A DNA stretch of 64,000 bases, from assembly GCA_963819755.1 (NCBI GenBank), contig CAWFXB010000002.1:186001-250000 (forward strand), read 5' to 3'. The first letter of the stretch is position 1. Every line of letters starts with the position of its first letter. Positions 32,543 through 42,017 of this stretch are shown one piece after another. The position numbers were made by a program, and so were the translations under genes. Source of the DNA: VRUE01 sp963819755 (GTDB lineage: Bacteria > Actinomycetota > Thermoleophilia > Solirubrobacterales > 70-9). The notes below the pieces were generated by a model, which worked only from the letters and a program-made list of their open reading frames with translations, was not told the origin of the DNA and ran no database searches.

Positions 32543-35500
32543 CTAGCGATGACGCTTGCCCTTCCGAGCCTTCCCACAGCTCGGCTTCACAACCGGCTTG
32601 AAGTCATAGGGCACTCCGTTTTGCCCGTCAAAGGACGCATCTGCCTTGTTCGTCCCGGCGCAGAGGTTTCTGCTGTTGACCACGAGGCCCTTCTTGCCGC
32701 CCTGCATGTTGAGGATGAATTTGCTCACAGGTGCGTCGGGGACGGTTTCGAAGCTCGAGCGGATCCCTCCTTTGAAGGAGTCGATGCGCCCGACGATGTC
32801 GACGTTGACCAGACCGTGCAGAGCCGCGACCAGGTCGGGCAGCTTGTGGTTGGAGGAGCGGAGGTAGACCGGGCCTTCGACCGGTTCGTCGAGCAGAGGC
32901 GTGAATGCCCTTGCGTAGCCGTACTGGGCCGCTTTCGGACAGCCTCCCCCGGCTCCGCCGTTTGCCGCGTACTGGACCCTGGTGCAGATCGTCCTGATGT
33001 GGGCCTGGTCGAGGAATGCCGAGGTCGGCAGGGTGACGACCGCTTTGCCGATGTTGGCGTCCGCGCTCCTTGCCGTGACTTCTGCTTTCAGCGCCGGGTG
33101 ATCGCCTCGCCTGGTCCCGCCGTGCAGCTCCAAAGCGAGCTTTGGCTTGAAGCCGAGGCTTGCGCAGCTCGCCGCCTGGTAGGGGGTCGAGAGCCCGACC
33201 GGCACGTCATCGCTTGGGTCGAAGACGTTTCTGTAGGCGCCGAAGAGGGTCGATTTGGCCGAGCTTCGTTCGCAATCGGTCGGATTGAGGATGAATTCGG
33301 GCTTGTCTACGAAGACCCGTAGGTCCCTGACTTTCAAGACGATCCCTTTGAGGATGTGGGGGATCGGGTCTGAGTTGGCTCCGTCTACTTCCACTTCTGC
33401 GGTCACCGGGTTCAGGGTCAGTGCCTCCCTCACGACAACCGTGCCGGCGTCGAAGGGGCCTGCCAGGGCTGGGGTGATCGAGATGACTGACAAGGGATCG
33501 CCGTTGTAGGGGCCCCCTAGGTAGAGCTTGCCCGGGACGTAGGTCAAGGAGTCGCCTACCCCTGCTCCGGCCAGGGTGTGGCCGATCAGAGAGCTGGATG
33601 GACATGAAGGGCTTGCCAGCTCTTGCCTACCGGTCTTTGACCTTGCCGAGGCGATCGCCGCATCTGAGCATTTGGAGATCCCCGCCAGCTTGCCGAGCAC
33701 TCCGGGAGGCAGGACCGCCGAGAACTTGGTCATGTCCTGGTCGCCGTCGTGGCGCAGCAGGCGCATGTCGAAGGGCGAGTAGGACTTGGCGGCGTTGTTT
33801 ACCGAGCCCGCTTGGAATTCTGGGTTGAAGGGAGGCAGGCCTCCCGAGGGACAGGGGCCCCCGTGCACGCCTTTGGTGATTTCGAAGTCCGAGGTCACCG
33901 TCTTGGGGCTGTTTGGAGCAGACGATGGATAGAACTTCGAGACCGTCGTGTACTTGCCGCAGGCCGCGGGGCTGATCAATGCCGCCCTGGCCCCTTCCTT
34001 GAAGTGGAAGTTGAAGTGGCTGAAGGGCAGCTGCGGGATGTCTTCCAGCGTCGCCACCAGCTGGCCCGTTTTCGGGTCGGGGATAACCTTCAGCGGCTTC
34101 TTCACCAAGATGCCGAGCTTGGTGTTGCGCAGCACCATGTACAGGGCGACGTCGGTGTCGAAGGGGTTCTCCGCCCCGTGTTCGGTGGTCAGCGGGTTGT
34201 CCTGCTGGGCCAGGTAGACCGAGCCGTCGATCGCTTCTTTCGACAGCAGCGGCGTTTCCAGGCGCAGCGAGCCGACCTTGGAGTCAGACGGGCAGCCTTC
34301 GCCTTCTGAGCTGAAGGGCGCCTCCTTGGCGTACTGGGATGGGGTGCAGAAGCCGAGGCCTTCGCCGACCGAGGGGTTGATCGTCACGCCTTCGGGCAGG
34401 GTGACGACGACTTTCTGCGCCAGCGATTCGTCGATCGCGCGGCTGTCGGACAGGCCATTGTTGGGCATGTCGACGTTGATGTCGAAGGCCGTCCCGGTCT
34501 CGGCCTGATTCGTCGAGAGCGTGGTTTCGGTTTTCGGGTCGAAGCTGAGCTTGGAGCATTCGCTGACTCCGACCGGGTTCCCGGCGGCGTCCTTGGTTTC
34601 GTCCGTAGCCGAGATGAACTCGTCCTGGTGCTGCCAGGAGTTGGTCGTGAGCGTCGTCGCCAGCGGCCCCGAGCAGGCGCTCGGCATCGTCAGCAGAGCG
34701 GTGTGGGTGACAGTCACCGGGCAGGCTTCTTCAGCTTCGAGAATCATCCCGCACTGACCCCGCCTGTAGTCGTGGCTGGGGTCGGAGGGATCGCCCCACA
34801 GTTCGACCGCGACGCCCGAGATGTTGCCGAACTGGGGCGCATCGAGCGTTTCGGAAGTGAGCCCGTAGTCGCCGTCGCTGCGGACCTTGGCCAGCAGGTG
34901 GATCGGGATGCCGACGCTGGCGGCGTTGAAGCCGAGCTCGGCGGGGCGGCCCTGGGGCGGGACCATGTTGAAGAGCGGCGACGGATAGGCAGACGTGGCA
35001 TATCCCCCCAGCGGGTTGATGGTGATGTGGACCTCCCCTACCGCGGCGGCGTCGGGACATTTGTTGTCGTCGAGCTGCACCTCGTTGCAGCGCACCGGCG
35101 TCGCTTCGGGGTTGACGACGAGCCCGGCGGGCAGGTCGGTGACGAGGTCCCTGAGGCTCGCGGAGGGAGACCCTCCTTTGACGAGGTTGAACTGGGCGCC
35201 GACCAGCGCCTGGTAGGGGTGGGCGCCCGCGCGGGTCTCCGCTTCGGCGCCGCCGTCGAGCAGCTGGCCTTCGAAGCGCTCGAAGCCGAAGGGCGCCGCT
35301 TCGGAGCTGATCTTGGCCTGAACGCTGTCAGCGGCGGCGACACCGCCGCCGGCGATCGTCGCCCGGCTGGTGACGACCGGCGGGGCGTCGAGAGCAACCT
35401 TGACCGGCACCCTCATATACAGCCGTTCGCCGGGATGGACGACCCTGGAGCCGCTGCAGCTGACGGTGGCGCTGTCGCAGGCATAGAGGCCCCGTTCGCC

Positions 35501-35836
35501 GCCGTCACCGTCATCGAACATATGCAAGTTGGCCGCGAACAGCGGTGGGTTCGGGTTGAGGCTGAGGCCTTCGGGCAGTTCGTCGGTGATCGTGTAAGAG
35601 CCGGAGGTGGATATGGAACCGACGTTGGTGGCGACGATTTCATAGACGCCGTTGTCGCTGCCGGGGGCGAGGTCGGACGGCGTCAGGACCGCCGCGGAGA
35701 CCCTCCATGCCGGCCCGGCCGGCGCCGCTCCCGCAGTCCCCGGCAGGAGGCAGATGGCGAGGAGCGCGATCGGGACGAGGGTGAGGACGGCGCGGCAAAG
35801 CCGCCTGCCGGTGGACGCGCGCTTTGCCGGGATCAC
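32543..35836 (-). CDS. Giant secreted protein with DUF11-like N-terminus
   Basis: A 1097-aa precursor. The GTG at 35836 overlaps the upstream gene's stop (GTGA) and has a GGAGG Shine-Dalgarno 7 bp away, so I use it. A signal peptide (RRLCRAVLTLVPIALLAICLL, then TAGA-APA) precedes a DUF11-like domain (NVGSISTSGSYTITDELPEG). Several repeats follow of the type LP-x-G-x-x-x-NP with paired Cys and CP-x-x-S-x-V/I-G. The tail is basic (CGKARKGKRHR). It is presumably exported and wall- or matrix-associated; no enzyme motif is seen. It is cotranscribed with the propeller protein upstream. Confidence 0.8.
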   Translation of the reverse strand: MIPAKRASTGRRLCRAVLTLVPIALLAICLLPGTAGAAPAGPAWRVSAAVLTPSDLAPGSDNGVYEIVATNVGSISTSGSYTITDELPEGLSLNPNPPLFAANLHMFDDGDGGERGLYACDSATVSCSGSRVVHPGERLYMRVPVKVALDAPPVVTSRATIAGGGVAAADSVQAKISSEAAPFGFERFEGQLLDGGAEAETRAGAHPYQALVGAQFNLVKGGSPSASLRDLVTDLPAGLVVNPEATPVRCNEVQLDDNKCPDAAAVGEVHITINPLGGYATSAYPSPLFNMVPPQGRPAELGFNAASVGIPIHLLAKVRSDGDYGLTSETLDAPQFGNISGVAVELWGDPSDPSHDYRRGQCGMILEAEEACPVTVTHTALLTMPSACSGPLATTLTTNSWQHQDEFISATDETKDAAGNPVGVSECSKLSFDPKTETTLSTNQAETGTAFDINVDMPNNGLSDSRAIDESLAQKVVVTLPEGVTINPSVGEGLGFCTPSQYAKEAPFSSEGEGCPSDSKVGSLRLETPLLSKEAIDGSVYLAQQDNPLTTEHGAENPFDTDVALYMVLRNTKLGILVKKPLKVIPDPKTGQLVATLEDIPQLPFSHFNFHFKEGARAALISPAACGKYTTVSKFYPSSAPNSPKTVTSDFEITKGVHGGPCPSGGLPPFNPEFQAGSVNNAAKSYSPFDMRLLRHDGDQDMTKFSAVLPPGVLGKLAGISKCSDAAIASARSKTGRQELASPSCPSSSLIGHTLAGAGVGDSLTYVPGKLYLGGPYNGDPLSVISITPALAGPFDAGTVVVREALTLNPVTAEVEVDGANSDPIPHILKGIVLKVRDLRVFVDKPEFILNPTDCERSSAKSTLFGAYRNVFDPSDDVPVGLSTPYQAASCASLGFKPKLALELHGGTRRGDHPALKAEVTARSADANIGKAVVTLPTSAFLDQAHIRTICTRVQYAANGGAGGGCPKAAQYGYARAFTPLLDEPVEGPVYLRSSNHKLPDLVAALHGLVNVDIVGRIDSFKGGIRSSFETVPDAPVSKFILNMQGGKKGLVVNSRNLCAGTNKADASFDGQNGVPYDFKPVVKPSCGKARKGKRHR

Positions 35837-38800
35837 TTGGAACCTCCACGGTTGTCGTGACGTTTGTGCTGTTTGCGTGCCCTCTGGCAGCTGACCTTGC
35901 CGCCGCTTCTGACCTTGCGCTTGCCCTTCGGGCACTTGCGGCCCTTGGCGGCGCCGTGGACGTTGCCGGCGCCCGAGTAGGCGGCGCTGGCGAGACTCGG
36001 ATCGGGCGGCGGCGCCGGGTTCGCCTGACAGGCCGTGCTCGAGCAGCTCGGCGGCGCCAGAGTGTGCTGGGAGGCGAGACCGGCACCCACCCCGGCGTCA
36101 TAGACGTCGAAGAGGTGGTCCTGGTCGGTCGGGACCAGCTGCTGTTCGGTGAAGAAGAAGGCGTGATCGCCGTTCCTGGAGGCGTCGAGGAAGGCGGCGC
36201 CCGCCGGATCGGTGCCGCTGGAGATCAGGTAGATGCAGCCGCCGTCCTGGCTTTCTGATTCACAGCTGCCCTCTCCCTTCGCCTCCCACTCATAGACGTC
36301 GGTGGCATGGTTGGTGTCGCCCGGGACCATGGCGTCGACAGTGTTGAAGAAGAAGCGGTTGCCGTCGGCCGAAAGGTTGCGGGGCACACCACCACGGCGA
36401 CCACTCCCCCTGAGGAAGAAGCCGGTCACGCTCGCCCCCGACATGGCTCCGCCGCTGGGCGGAGTCCCCGTCGGCAGGCAGGTGACGCAGAGCAGCTCTT
36501 CTTCAGGGGCGCTGTAGCGGAAGAACTCGTTGCAGGGAGCTATAGCTCCCCCGTTATCGCAGGACCCGATGTTGTCATAGCCGGTGAGGCTTTCTGCTGA
36601 GCGAAAGACGAACGTGCGGCCGTCGGCGCTGACTTTGGGTTCGAGTCCTTCCGCGTGGATCAACCGGGCGATGAACTTGGTCACTCCGTCGTGGGAGACG
36701 TAGAGATTGCATTCGTCGCGGAAGCGCCAGCATTCTGGATGCGAGGCGCCCGGGGCGAGCGCGCCTTCGGCGGTGAAGTAGACATAGGAGCCGTCTTCGG
36801 AGGCGCCGAGGAAGAGCTGCACGGCGGCGCCGAGCGGATCGCCCGCGTTGGAGTCGGCCGTGAGGTCGGTCAGCTCGCCGGTTGCGACGTCATAGGAGTA
36901 GAGGTCCTGGCCCTGTTTCGGTTCGCCCCCTTCGGGGCTGCACCTGTTTTCCCCGGTGGAGACGGCGGTCGAGCCGTCGGTCAGCTTCTCGCAGCTGAGG
37001 AAGAAGGCCTTGGAGCCGTCGGGGGTGATGCCGAGGAGCTTGGCCGGCTTTTCGCCGCCGGGGTCGGGAACGGTGCGCTGGGAGGCCGAGATCCAGGTCG
37101 TCCTTACGCCGTCTTCGCGCACGTAGATACGGCCGGTGCCTTCGGGCTCGCCGGGCTCGGTGACCGTGAAGAAGACCGAGCCATTGCTTGCGACCTTCCC
37201 GAGACGGCTGCCTTCCGCGGGGACTTCGCAGGCGGGCCCCGCTTCGTCGTCGCAGCTGACTTCGGAGCCCGCCGGGACGCGGTCAGCGAGGGTGAGCGCT
37301 CCGTGGTCGAGATCGTAGAGGTTGGGCTTTTCCGCGGGGGCGCCGGGCAGGAGCTGCGATCTGGCCGCGAAGACCACGTGGCCGGGGTCGGCGGCGAAGC
37401 CGATGAATTCCGGGAAGGAGCTCGAGGGGAGGACGGGGCCTGGTTCGAAGGTCGCCGTTTCGCTGTTGCGCAGGAAGAGCTGTTCGCCGGCGCCACCCGG
37501 TCCTTCGCTGAGGATCAGGGCGGCGGAGAGGTCTTCATCGACGCCGAGGATCCCCGCTGCGAAGCTGGGTTCGGTGACGGGCAGGAGCCCGTCGGCGCTC
37601 CAGCCGCCGGGCCCACGCGAGGCGAGGAAGGGGTAGGTGCCGGAAGAGCCGCCGGTGGTCGGCAGGCCGCCGTTGGCGTAGAAGGTGAAGCGGTCGCCGG
37701 AGGGCGAGGCGTTGACCACTCCGATTTCGCCCTGGGCGTTGGCGCCGTGCTTGTCGACCGGCGTCCCCTGCTCGTAGGCGCGGCAGTCGGGCAGGCGCGA
37801 GCCGGCGCCGGTGCGGAACTGGCCGCTGGGGCAGGGGGCGAAGGGCTGCGCGGTCGGGTAGGTGGCGAAGGTCGCGTCGGCGCCATCGGTCGGGCCGGCT
37901 TCGTTGCCGGCGACGAAGCGGAAGTGGTAGGCGGTGCCGGGCTCGAGGCCGCCGATGTGGACGCTTACAGCGTGCTTGCTGGCGTCGGTGGGGAAGCCGA
38001 AGGGGGCGCTCTCTTCGGTGCTCTGGCCGTAGGCGCTGGTCGTGCCGTACTCGAGGTGATAGGTCGTTTCGCCACCGCGCGGGTTGATCTCGGCGGTGAG
38101 GGTCGCTTCACCCGTGCCGCCGGCTTCGGTGCCAACCGCTTTGACCGACTCTTCTTCGACCAGCGGCGCGGTGGGGCCGGTGGTGAGCTGGCGGTCGATG
38201 CCGTGGGCTTCGCCGATCGAGTTCTTGGCGACGAGGCGGTAGTGGTAGACCGTCGCCGGGTTGAGACCGGTGACTTCGGCGCTGACCGCGTGGGGGTTGG
38301 CGTCGGCGGGGATCGAACCGGCGGCGGGGACGCAGGGGTACTTCTCGGCCGGGGTGACCTGTTCGTATCCTTTGCGGATCAGTTTTTCCCCGCCTTCTAT
38401 GACTTCGTGGGCGATGAACTGCGAGGCCGGGACGACCTCGAAGTGGCAGTCTTCGACCGCCTGGCCCCTGGGGTTGATCGTGCCGTTGACGGTCGCTTCG
38501 GTCGCGCTCACACCGCTCGCGCCTTCGGTGGTCAGCTTCGGCAGCGAGAGCGGCGGGCCGAAGACGTCGATCTTGCGGTTGCCGTAGTCGGAGACGTAGA
38601 CTTCTTCGCTCGCTTCGTCGATCGCGATGCCGCCGAGTTCGCCGTAGTATTCGGCACCGGGGACGCTTTCGCCGAATTCGTAGAGGAAGGCGCCGCTGTC
38701 GTCATAGACCGAGATCGAGCTGTAGTGGACGACGTAGATTTCGTTGGTCGAGCGGTCGACCGTGAGCCCGTAGGAGAAGCCGGAGTCGATCACTTTGGCC

Positions 38801-39525
38801 GAGGACTGCAGGTACCCGCTGGCGGCCGTGTACTCGGTTACCGGGCCGAAGGGCGAGGCGAAAAAGAGATTCCCTTCGGAGTCGAAGGCCATGCGGCAGT
38901 GAGTCGAGCCAATGACATAGGGCGTGAAAGTGCCGCCGGCGAATTCGTAGACAAACCCGCTGCGTTCGCCTAGCCAGAGGTGGCCCGCGGGGTCGACCGC
39001 TGCGCCGCAGATTGGCCCTGAAAAGCTTTCGCCACCCGCGTGGGTTATCGGGAAGCCGCTGAGCCCGGCGCCGTTTTCATCGAAGCCGTAGGCCTTCTTG
39101 CCGCTGCCGTTGGCGAAGTAGAGGTCATGCGAGGAGCTGTCGACGGCGATGTCGTTTTCATAGCCCGCGCCGGGCGCGCTCAGCGGGAAGCTGCCGCCGA
39201 GCGGCGTGTGGGTGCCGGGGGAGGAGGCGTCATAGCCGTAGATTGCCTGTGCTTCCCCGTCGAGAGCGTAGAGACGCTTGTTGCCCTGGTCGAAGGCGAG
39301 CGGGCCGAGCAGTTCGGAGAAGCTGCTGCTCGGGCCGCCGTCGGGCCCGAAGGAGCCCGTCAGCGAGCGGAATTCGATCGCCGATGCGGTACCCGGAAGA
39401 AGGCAGGCTGACGCCACGAGAGCCACGAGCAGGGTGGCGAGCGCGCCGGAAAGACGGAACGACCGGCGGCTCTCGCCCCCGCCCTGGTTCGATCCCACCG
39501 ACGATGCCTTCGCGTGGCTTCTCAC
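35833..39525 (-). CDS. Giant secreted beta-propeller protein
   Basis: A 1230-aa precursor. A signal peptide ends TASA-IEF near residue 49. Residues 60-330 look like NHL/YVTN-type propeller blades (LGGIAIDEASEEVYVSDYGNRKIDVFG pattern), 330-580 are two fibronectin-III-like domains (TEATVNGTINPRG, GLNPATVYHYRLVAKN and GLEPGTAYHFRFVAGN), and 640-1150 are TolB/WD40-like repeats. The basic tail KGRKCPKGKRKVRSGGK is the type seen on exported proteins of this lineage. GTG start with AAGGAGAG Shine-Dalgarno. First gene of a two-gene operon under a TetR-type operator. Confidence 0.82.
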   Translation of the reverse strand: MRSHAKASSVGSNQGGGESRRSFRLSGALATLLVALVASACLLPGTASAIEFRSLTGSFGPDGGPSSSFSELLGPLAFDQGNKRLYALDGEAQAIYGYDASSPGTHTPLGGSFPLSAPGAGYENDIAVDSSSHDLYFANGSGKKAYGFDENGAGLSGFPITHAGGESFSGPICGAAVDPAGHLWLGERSGFVYEFAGGTFTPYVIGSTHCRMAFDSEGNLFFASPFGPVTEYTAASGYLQSSAKVIDSGFSYGLTVDRSTNEIYVVHYSSISVYDDSGAFLYEFGESVPGAEYYGELGGIAIDEASEEVYVSDYGNRKIDVFGPPLSLPKLTTEGASGVSATEATVNGTINPRGQAVEDCHFEVVPASQFIAHEVIEGGEKLIRKGYEQVTPAEKYPCVPAAGSIPADANPHAVSAEVTGLNPATVYHYRLVAKNSIGEAHGIDRQLTTGPTAPLVEEESVKAVGTEAGGTGEATLTAEINPRGGETTYHLEYGTTSAYGQSTEESAPFGFPTDASKHAVSVHIGGLEPGTAYHFRFVAGNEAGPTDGADATFATYPTAQPFAPCPSGQFRTGAGSRLPDCRAYEQGTPVDKHGANAQGEIGVVNASPSGDRFTFYANGGLPTTGGSSGTYPFLASRGPGGWSADGLLPVTEPSFAAGILGVDEDLSAALILSEGPGGAGEQLFLRNSETATFEPGPVLPSSSFPEFIGFAADPGHVVFAARSQLLPGAPAEKPNLYDLDHGALTLADRVPAGSEVSCDDEAGPACEVPAEGSRLGKVASNGSVFFTVTEPGEPEGTGRIYVREDGVRTTWISASQRTVPDPGGEKPAKLLGITPDGSKAFFLSCEKLTDGSTAVSTGENRCSPEGGEPKQGQDLYSYDVATGELTDLTADSNAGDPLGAAVQLFLGASEDGSYVYFTAEGALAPGASHPECWRFRDECNLYVSHDGVTKFIARLIHAEGLEPKVSADGRTFVFRSAESLTGYDNIGSCDNGGAIAPCNEFFRYSAPEEELLCVTCLPTGTPPSGGAMSGASVTGFFLRGSGRRGGVPRNLSADGNRFFFNTVDAMVPGDTNHATDVYEWEAKGEGSCESESQDGGCIYLISSGTDPAGAAFLDASRNGDHAFFFTEQQLVPTDQDHLFDVYDAGVGAGLASQHTLAPPSCSSTACQANPAPPPDPSLASAAYSGAGNVHGAAKGRKCPKGKRKVRSGGKVSCQRARKQHKRHDNRGGSK

Positions 39526-39822
39526 GTAGCTCTCTCCTTGTCCCTCGAGCCCTCTGCCGGCCGCTTCCCTGTGCGACTTGCTGTGGCTCAGTTGTCCCTG
39601 TTTCCCTGCTGCGCGAACTTCGTTGGCTATACCGTTCTAGTTCCCAACTGAAGACGCGGCCAGATGTAAACACGCCGGTTCAGCGTTGTCAAGATACGCA
39701 CATGGTATTGTTAAGTTCTATTCGTGATTTGCAGGGACTTCGGGATGAAGAAATCTCACGCGAACCTCATGGGTTCCCAGACAAGCGGCCGTTCGAACTG
39801 GGTACGTGCGGTTCTGTAGCGC
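39526..39822. other. Intergenic region upstream of the propeller operon
   Basis: 297 bp without a convincing gene. It holds a 130-nt leader for the propeller gene and its promoter at 39664-39708. The part from 39709 to 39822 is less GC-rich and contains nothing I can name. Confidence 0.6.
39664..39708 (-). promoter_or_regulatory. Promoter/operator of the giant-protein operon
   Basis: On the minus strand: operator ATACCATGTGCGT (complement of 39696-39708), 3 bp, -35 TTGACA (39692-39687), 17-bp spacer, -10 TTACAT (39669-39664). Spacing and most bases are the same as in the TetR promoter at 32492-32536; the operator differs at one of 13 positions, and the spacers share the motif GAAC-x-G-x-CGTGT. 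Confidence 0.78.
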
Positions 39823-40563
39823 TTAGGCGCTGGCCTGTTTGCGCTGTGCTTCGGCCGGCTCCGCGGCCGGGGTCTCGTCGCGCTCGAAGGGGACGAGCCG
39901 GCCCTCTTTCGGGCCGGTGTCGCCGAGGCGATAGAAGGCGAGCACGTACTCGACCAGGGGGGCCTCGAGGTCATGCAGCTTTTTAGCCCGACCGTGCAGC
40001 AGCTCGCTGGCGACCCGGGAGGCGATCCCGCCGACGATCACACCCTCGACCTCAGGTGCAGGGATCGACCGCTGCGGCAGGTCCGGGGCGACAGAGCGCA
40101 GCAGGGTGCCGTAACGCTGCAGCCACTCGTGGTAGCGCAGGGCGATCTCCTCCCCCGCCGAGGGAGCCTCGACGAAGAGCAGGCGCGCCATGTCGGGATC
40201 TGAGACCATCGCATCCAGGCCCGCCGCCAGCGAGCGCTCGACGCGCTCTTCGATCGTGGCGGCCGCGTCGCATGGCCGCATGAAAATCTCGAAGAGCTGT
40301 TCGTGGCCGGCGTCGTGCGCGGCCGCGAAGCACTCCTGCTTGCCGGCGAAGTTCTTGTAGAAGGCGTTGCGGGAGACGGCGGCGGCCTTGACGATGTCGG
40401 CGACCGACATCGCTTCGTAGCCGCGCTCGGCGACCACGCGGGGAACGGCGTCGATCAACCGCTCGCGCTGGTCGCGCAGTACCTCCTCGGGCGCGAGTGC
40501 GTGCCGGCCGCGCGGAAGGCGCTTCGGCGCTGCGGATTTGGGTCTGGCGCGTGCCTTGGCCAT
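39823..40563 (-). CDS. TetR-family transcriptional regulator
   Basis: A 246-aa regulator with a basic N-terminal extension (KARARPKSAAPKRLPRGRH), HTH segment LIDAVPRVVAERGYEAMSV / IVKAAAVSRNAFYKNFAGKQECF, and a helical ligand domain; the last 25 residues are charged and probably disordered. On the minus strand a candidate promoter, TTGACC-N17-TACCCT, lies upstream at about 40587-40615. It is the same broad subfamily as the two TetR genes at 31-32 kb. Targets are unknown. Confidence 0.87.
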   Translation of the reverse strand: MAKARARPKSAAPKRLPRGRHALAPEEVLRDQRERLIDAVPRVVAERGYEAMSVADIVKAAAVSRNAFYKNFAGKQECFAAAHDAGHEQLFEIFMRPCDAAATIEERVERSLAAGLDAMVSDPDMARLLFVEAPSAGEEIALRYHEWLQRYGTLLRSVAPDLPQRSIPAPEVEGVIVGGIASRVASELLHGRAKKLHDLEAPLVEYVLAFYRLGDTGPKEGRLVPFERDETPAAEPAEAQRKQASA

Positions 40564-40647
40564 GTTCGCGAACGGTCTATCCCGTTACACGTACAGGGTA
40601 GTTCTTAAATACCCCCCGGTCAACGGCTGGCGCTTTGCGAACTGCGC

Positions 40648-41027
40648 TCAGTCCTCATCGAGGCTGGGAATTGGGTCGATCGGCAACTCTCCGTTCACCT
40701 GCTCGAGTCTTTCGAGGTCGACTCGATCCCCAAGGCGGTTGGCGAGCCGCTTGAAACCGACAAGGCTTCGCGGCGAGGCAACCCGAAAGGGGCTCTCGCG
40801 CCAAGAGCCCTCGATAGCCTTTCAGCGACCGTCTCGTAGTCGAGAGGCGGCAGGCCGCCGCGCATGATGTCAATCACGCCATGGCGACTGTCGACGCGCA
40901 GGTGATGGGCACCGGCAACATCTTCGGCATTCAGGACCTTCCCGTCACTGAAGCGGGCCGCTCCGGATAGCGAACTCCGCTTCCTGTCGTTCCTCTTCGC
41001 GATTGAGCTCGCCCACTCGGCCTCATA
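40648..41027 (-). pseudogene. Degraded nucleotidyltransferase-like gene
   Basis: Between the TetR gene and htpX, one minus-strand frame reads KVLNAEDVAGAHHLRVDSRH, then GVIDIMRGGLPPLDYETVAE, and after a shift near 40760 another reads LVGFKRLANRLGDRVDLERL and ends LPIDPIPSLDED-stop. Together they look like the C-terminal two-thirds of a minimal nucleotidyltransferase of the MNT/AbiEii type (final K-R-x-x-x-R-x-x-D-x-x-D-L-E-x-L). The N-terminal G-S-x10-D-x-D catalytic region is missing. I read this as a truncated, frameshifted remnant. Confidence 0.6.
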
Positions 41028-41053
41028 GCCAGGGGCTGGCCGCCGGACGGCGA

Positions 41054-41914
41054 TCAGCCGAGACTGGGGCGCATCTGACGCAGCCTCTTCACCCGCTCCT
41101 CGATCGGCGGGTGGGTCGAGAAGAGGCCGGCAATGCCCTTGCTGGAGAAGGGCTTGACTATGTAGAGGGGCTCGGCCGCCTGGTTGACCTGCATCGGCAT
41201 GTCGGTCGCCCCCTGCTCGAGGCGCAGCAGGGCACTGGCCAGCGACTCGGGGTTGCCGCAGATTTCGGCTCCGCCGGCGTCGGCCGCGTACTCGCGCTGG
41301 CGCGAGATCGCGAGCTGGATGATGCTCGCCGCGAGCGGTGCCAGCAGCACCATCGCCAGCGAGGCGACGAGGCCGAGCGGCGAGTTGTCGTCGTCGCCGA
41401 ACCAGAGCAGCATGTAGGCGAGGTAGGTGATCGCGGCGCCGATCGCCGAGGCCACCGACTGGATCAGGATGTCGCGGTTCCTTACGTGCGTCAGCTCGTG
41501 GGCGAGGACGCCGCGCAGCTCGTCCTCGGAGAGCAGCTTGGTGATCCCGCGGGTGACGGCGACCGCGGAATGCTTCGGGTTGCGGCCGGTGGCAAAGGCG
41601 TTGGGCTGGTCCTGCGGGATCATATAGAGGCGCGGCATCGGCAGGCCGGCGCGCGTCGTCAGTTCGCGCATGATCTCGTAGAGCCGCGGCGCTTCCGATT
41701 CCTCGATCGGCTTGGCCCGGCTCATCCCCAGGGCCAATTTGTCGCTGAAGAAGTAGGAGCCGAGGTTGATCAGCAGGGCGATGCCGAGGAACAGGGCCGC
41801 CGTCGAGGGACCGCCGATCAACGCGCCGATCACGACCAGCAGGCCCGAGAGGGACGCGAGCAGGATCGTCGTACGGAGGGTGGCTCCCCAGGTGGACTGC
41901 TTGGTGGTGCTCAT
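41054..41914 (-). CDS. htpX: HtpX-family membrane zinc metalloprotease
   Basis: A 286-aa M48B protease that degrades misfolded membrane proteins. Two N-terminal helices (15-57) are followed by the zinc motif HELTH (139-143), two further helices, and the third-ligand region REYAADAGGAEICG. The C-terminal THPPIEERVKRL is typical. The active site faces the cytoplasm. It is divergent from a sensor-kinase gene, with about 100 bp between, and no heat-shock element was recognised. Confidence 0.95.
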   Translation of the reverse strand: MSTTKQSTWGATLRTTILLASLSGLLVVIGALIGGPSTAALFLGIALLINLGSYFFSDKLALGMSRAKPIEESEAPRLYEIMRELTTRAGLPMPRLYMIPQDQPNAFATGRNPKHSAVAVTRGITKLLSEDELRGVLAHELTHVRNRDILIQSVASAIGAAITYLAYMLLWFGDDDNSPLGLVASLAMVLLAPLAASIIQLAISRQREYAADAGGAEICGNPESLASALLRLEQGATDMPMQVNQAAEPLYIVKPFSSKGIAGLFSTHPPIEERVKRLRQMRPSLG

Positions 41915-42017
41915 CGCATTCGCTCCTGTCGGTCTGTGGAAGAAAGATCGTGAGGGCTACGAAGTATTGCCGCGAAACGCCGTTCCGGCCATAGGGACCA
42001 CCCCCTATCCTCGCCCT

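Noticed and set aside
34628..35860. A 410-codon plus-strand frame opposite the second giant secreted gene
   Set aside because: No start signals or motifs; the minus strand has a signal peptide and strong Shine-Dalgarno.
36655..38973. A 772-codon open frame antisense to the propeller gene
   Set aside because: It is the complement of a clearly coding gene with signal peptide and repeats; high GC keeps the antisense frame open. No ribosome site or family pattern.
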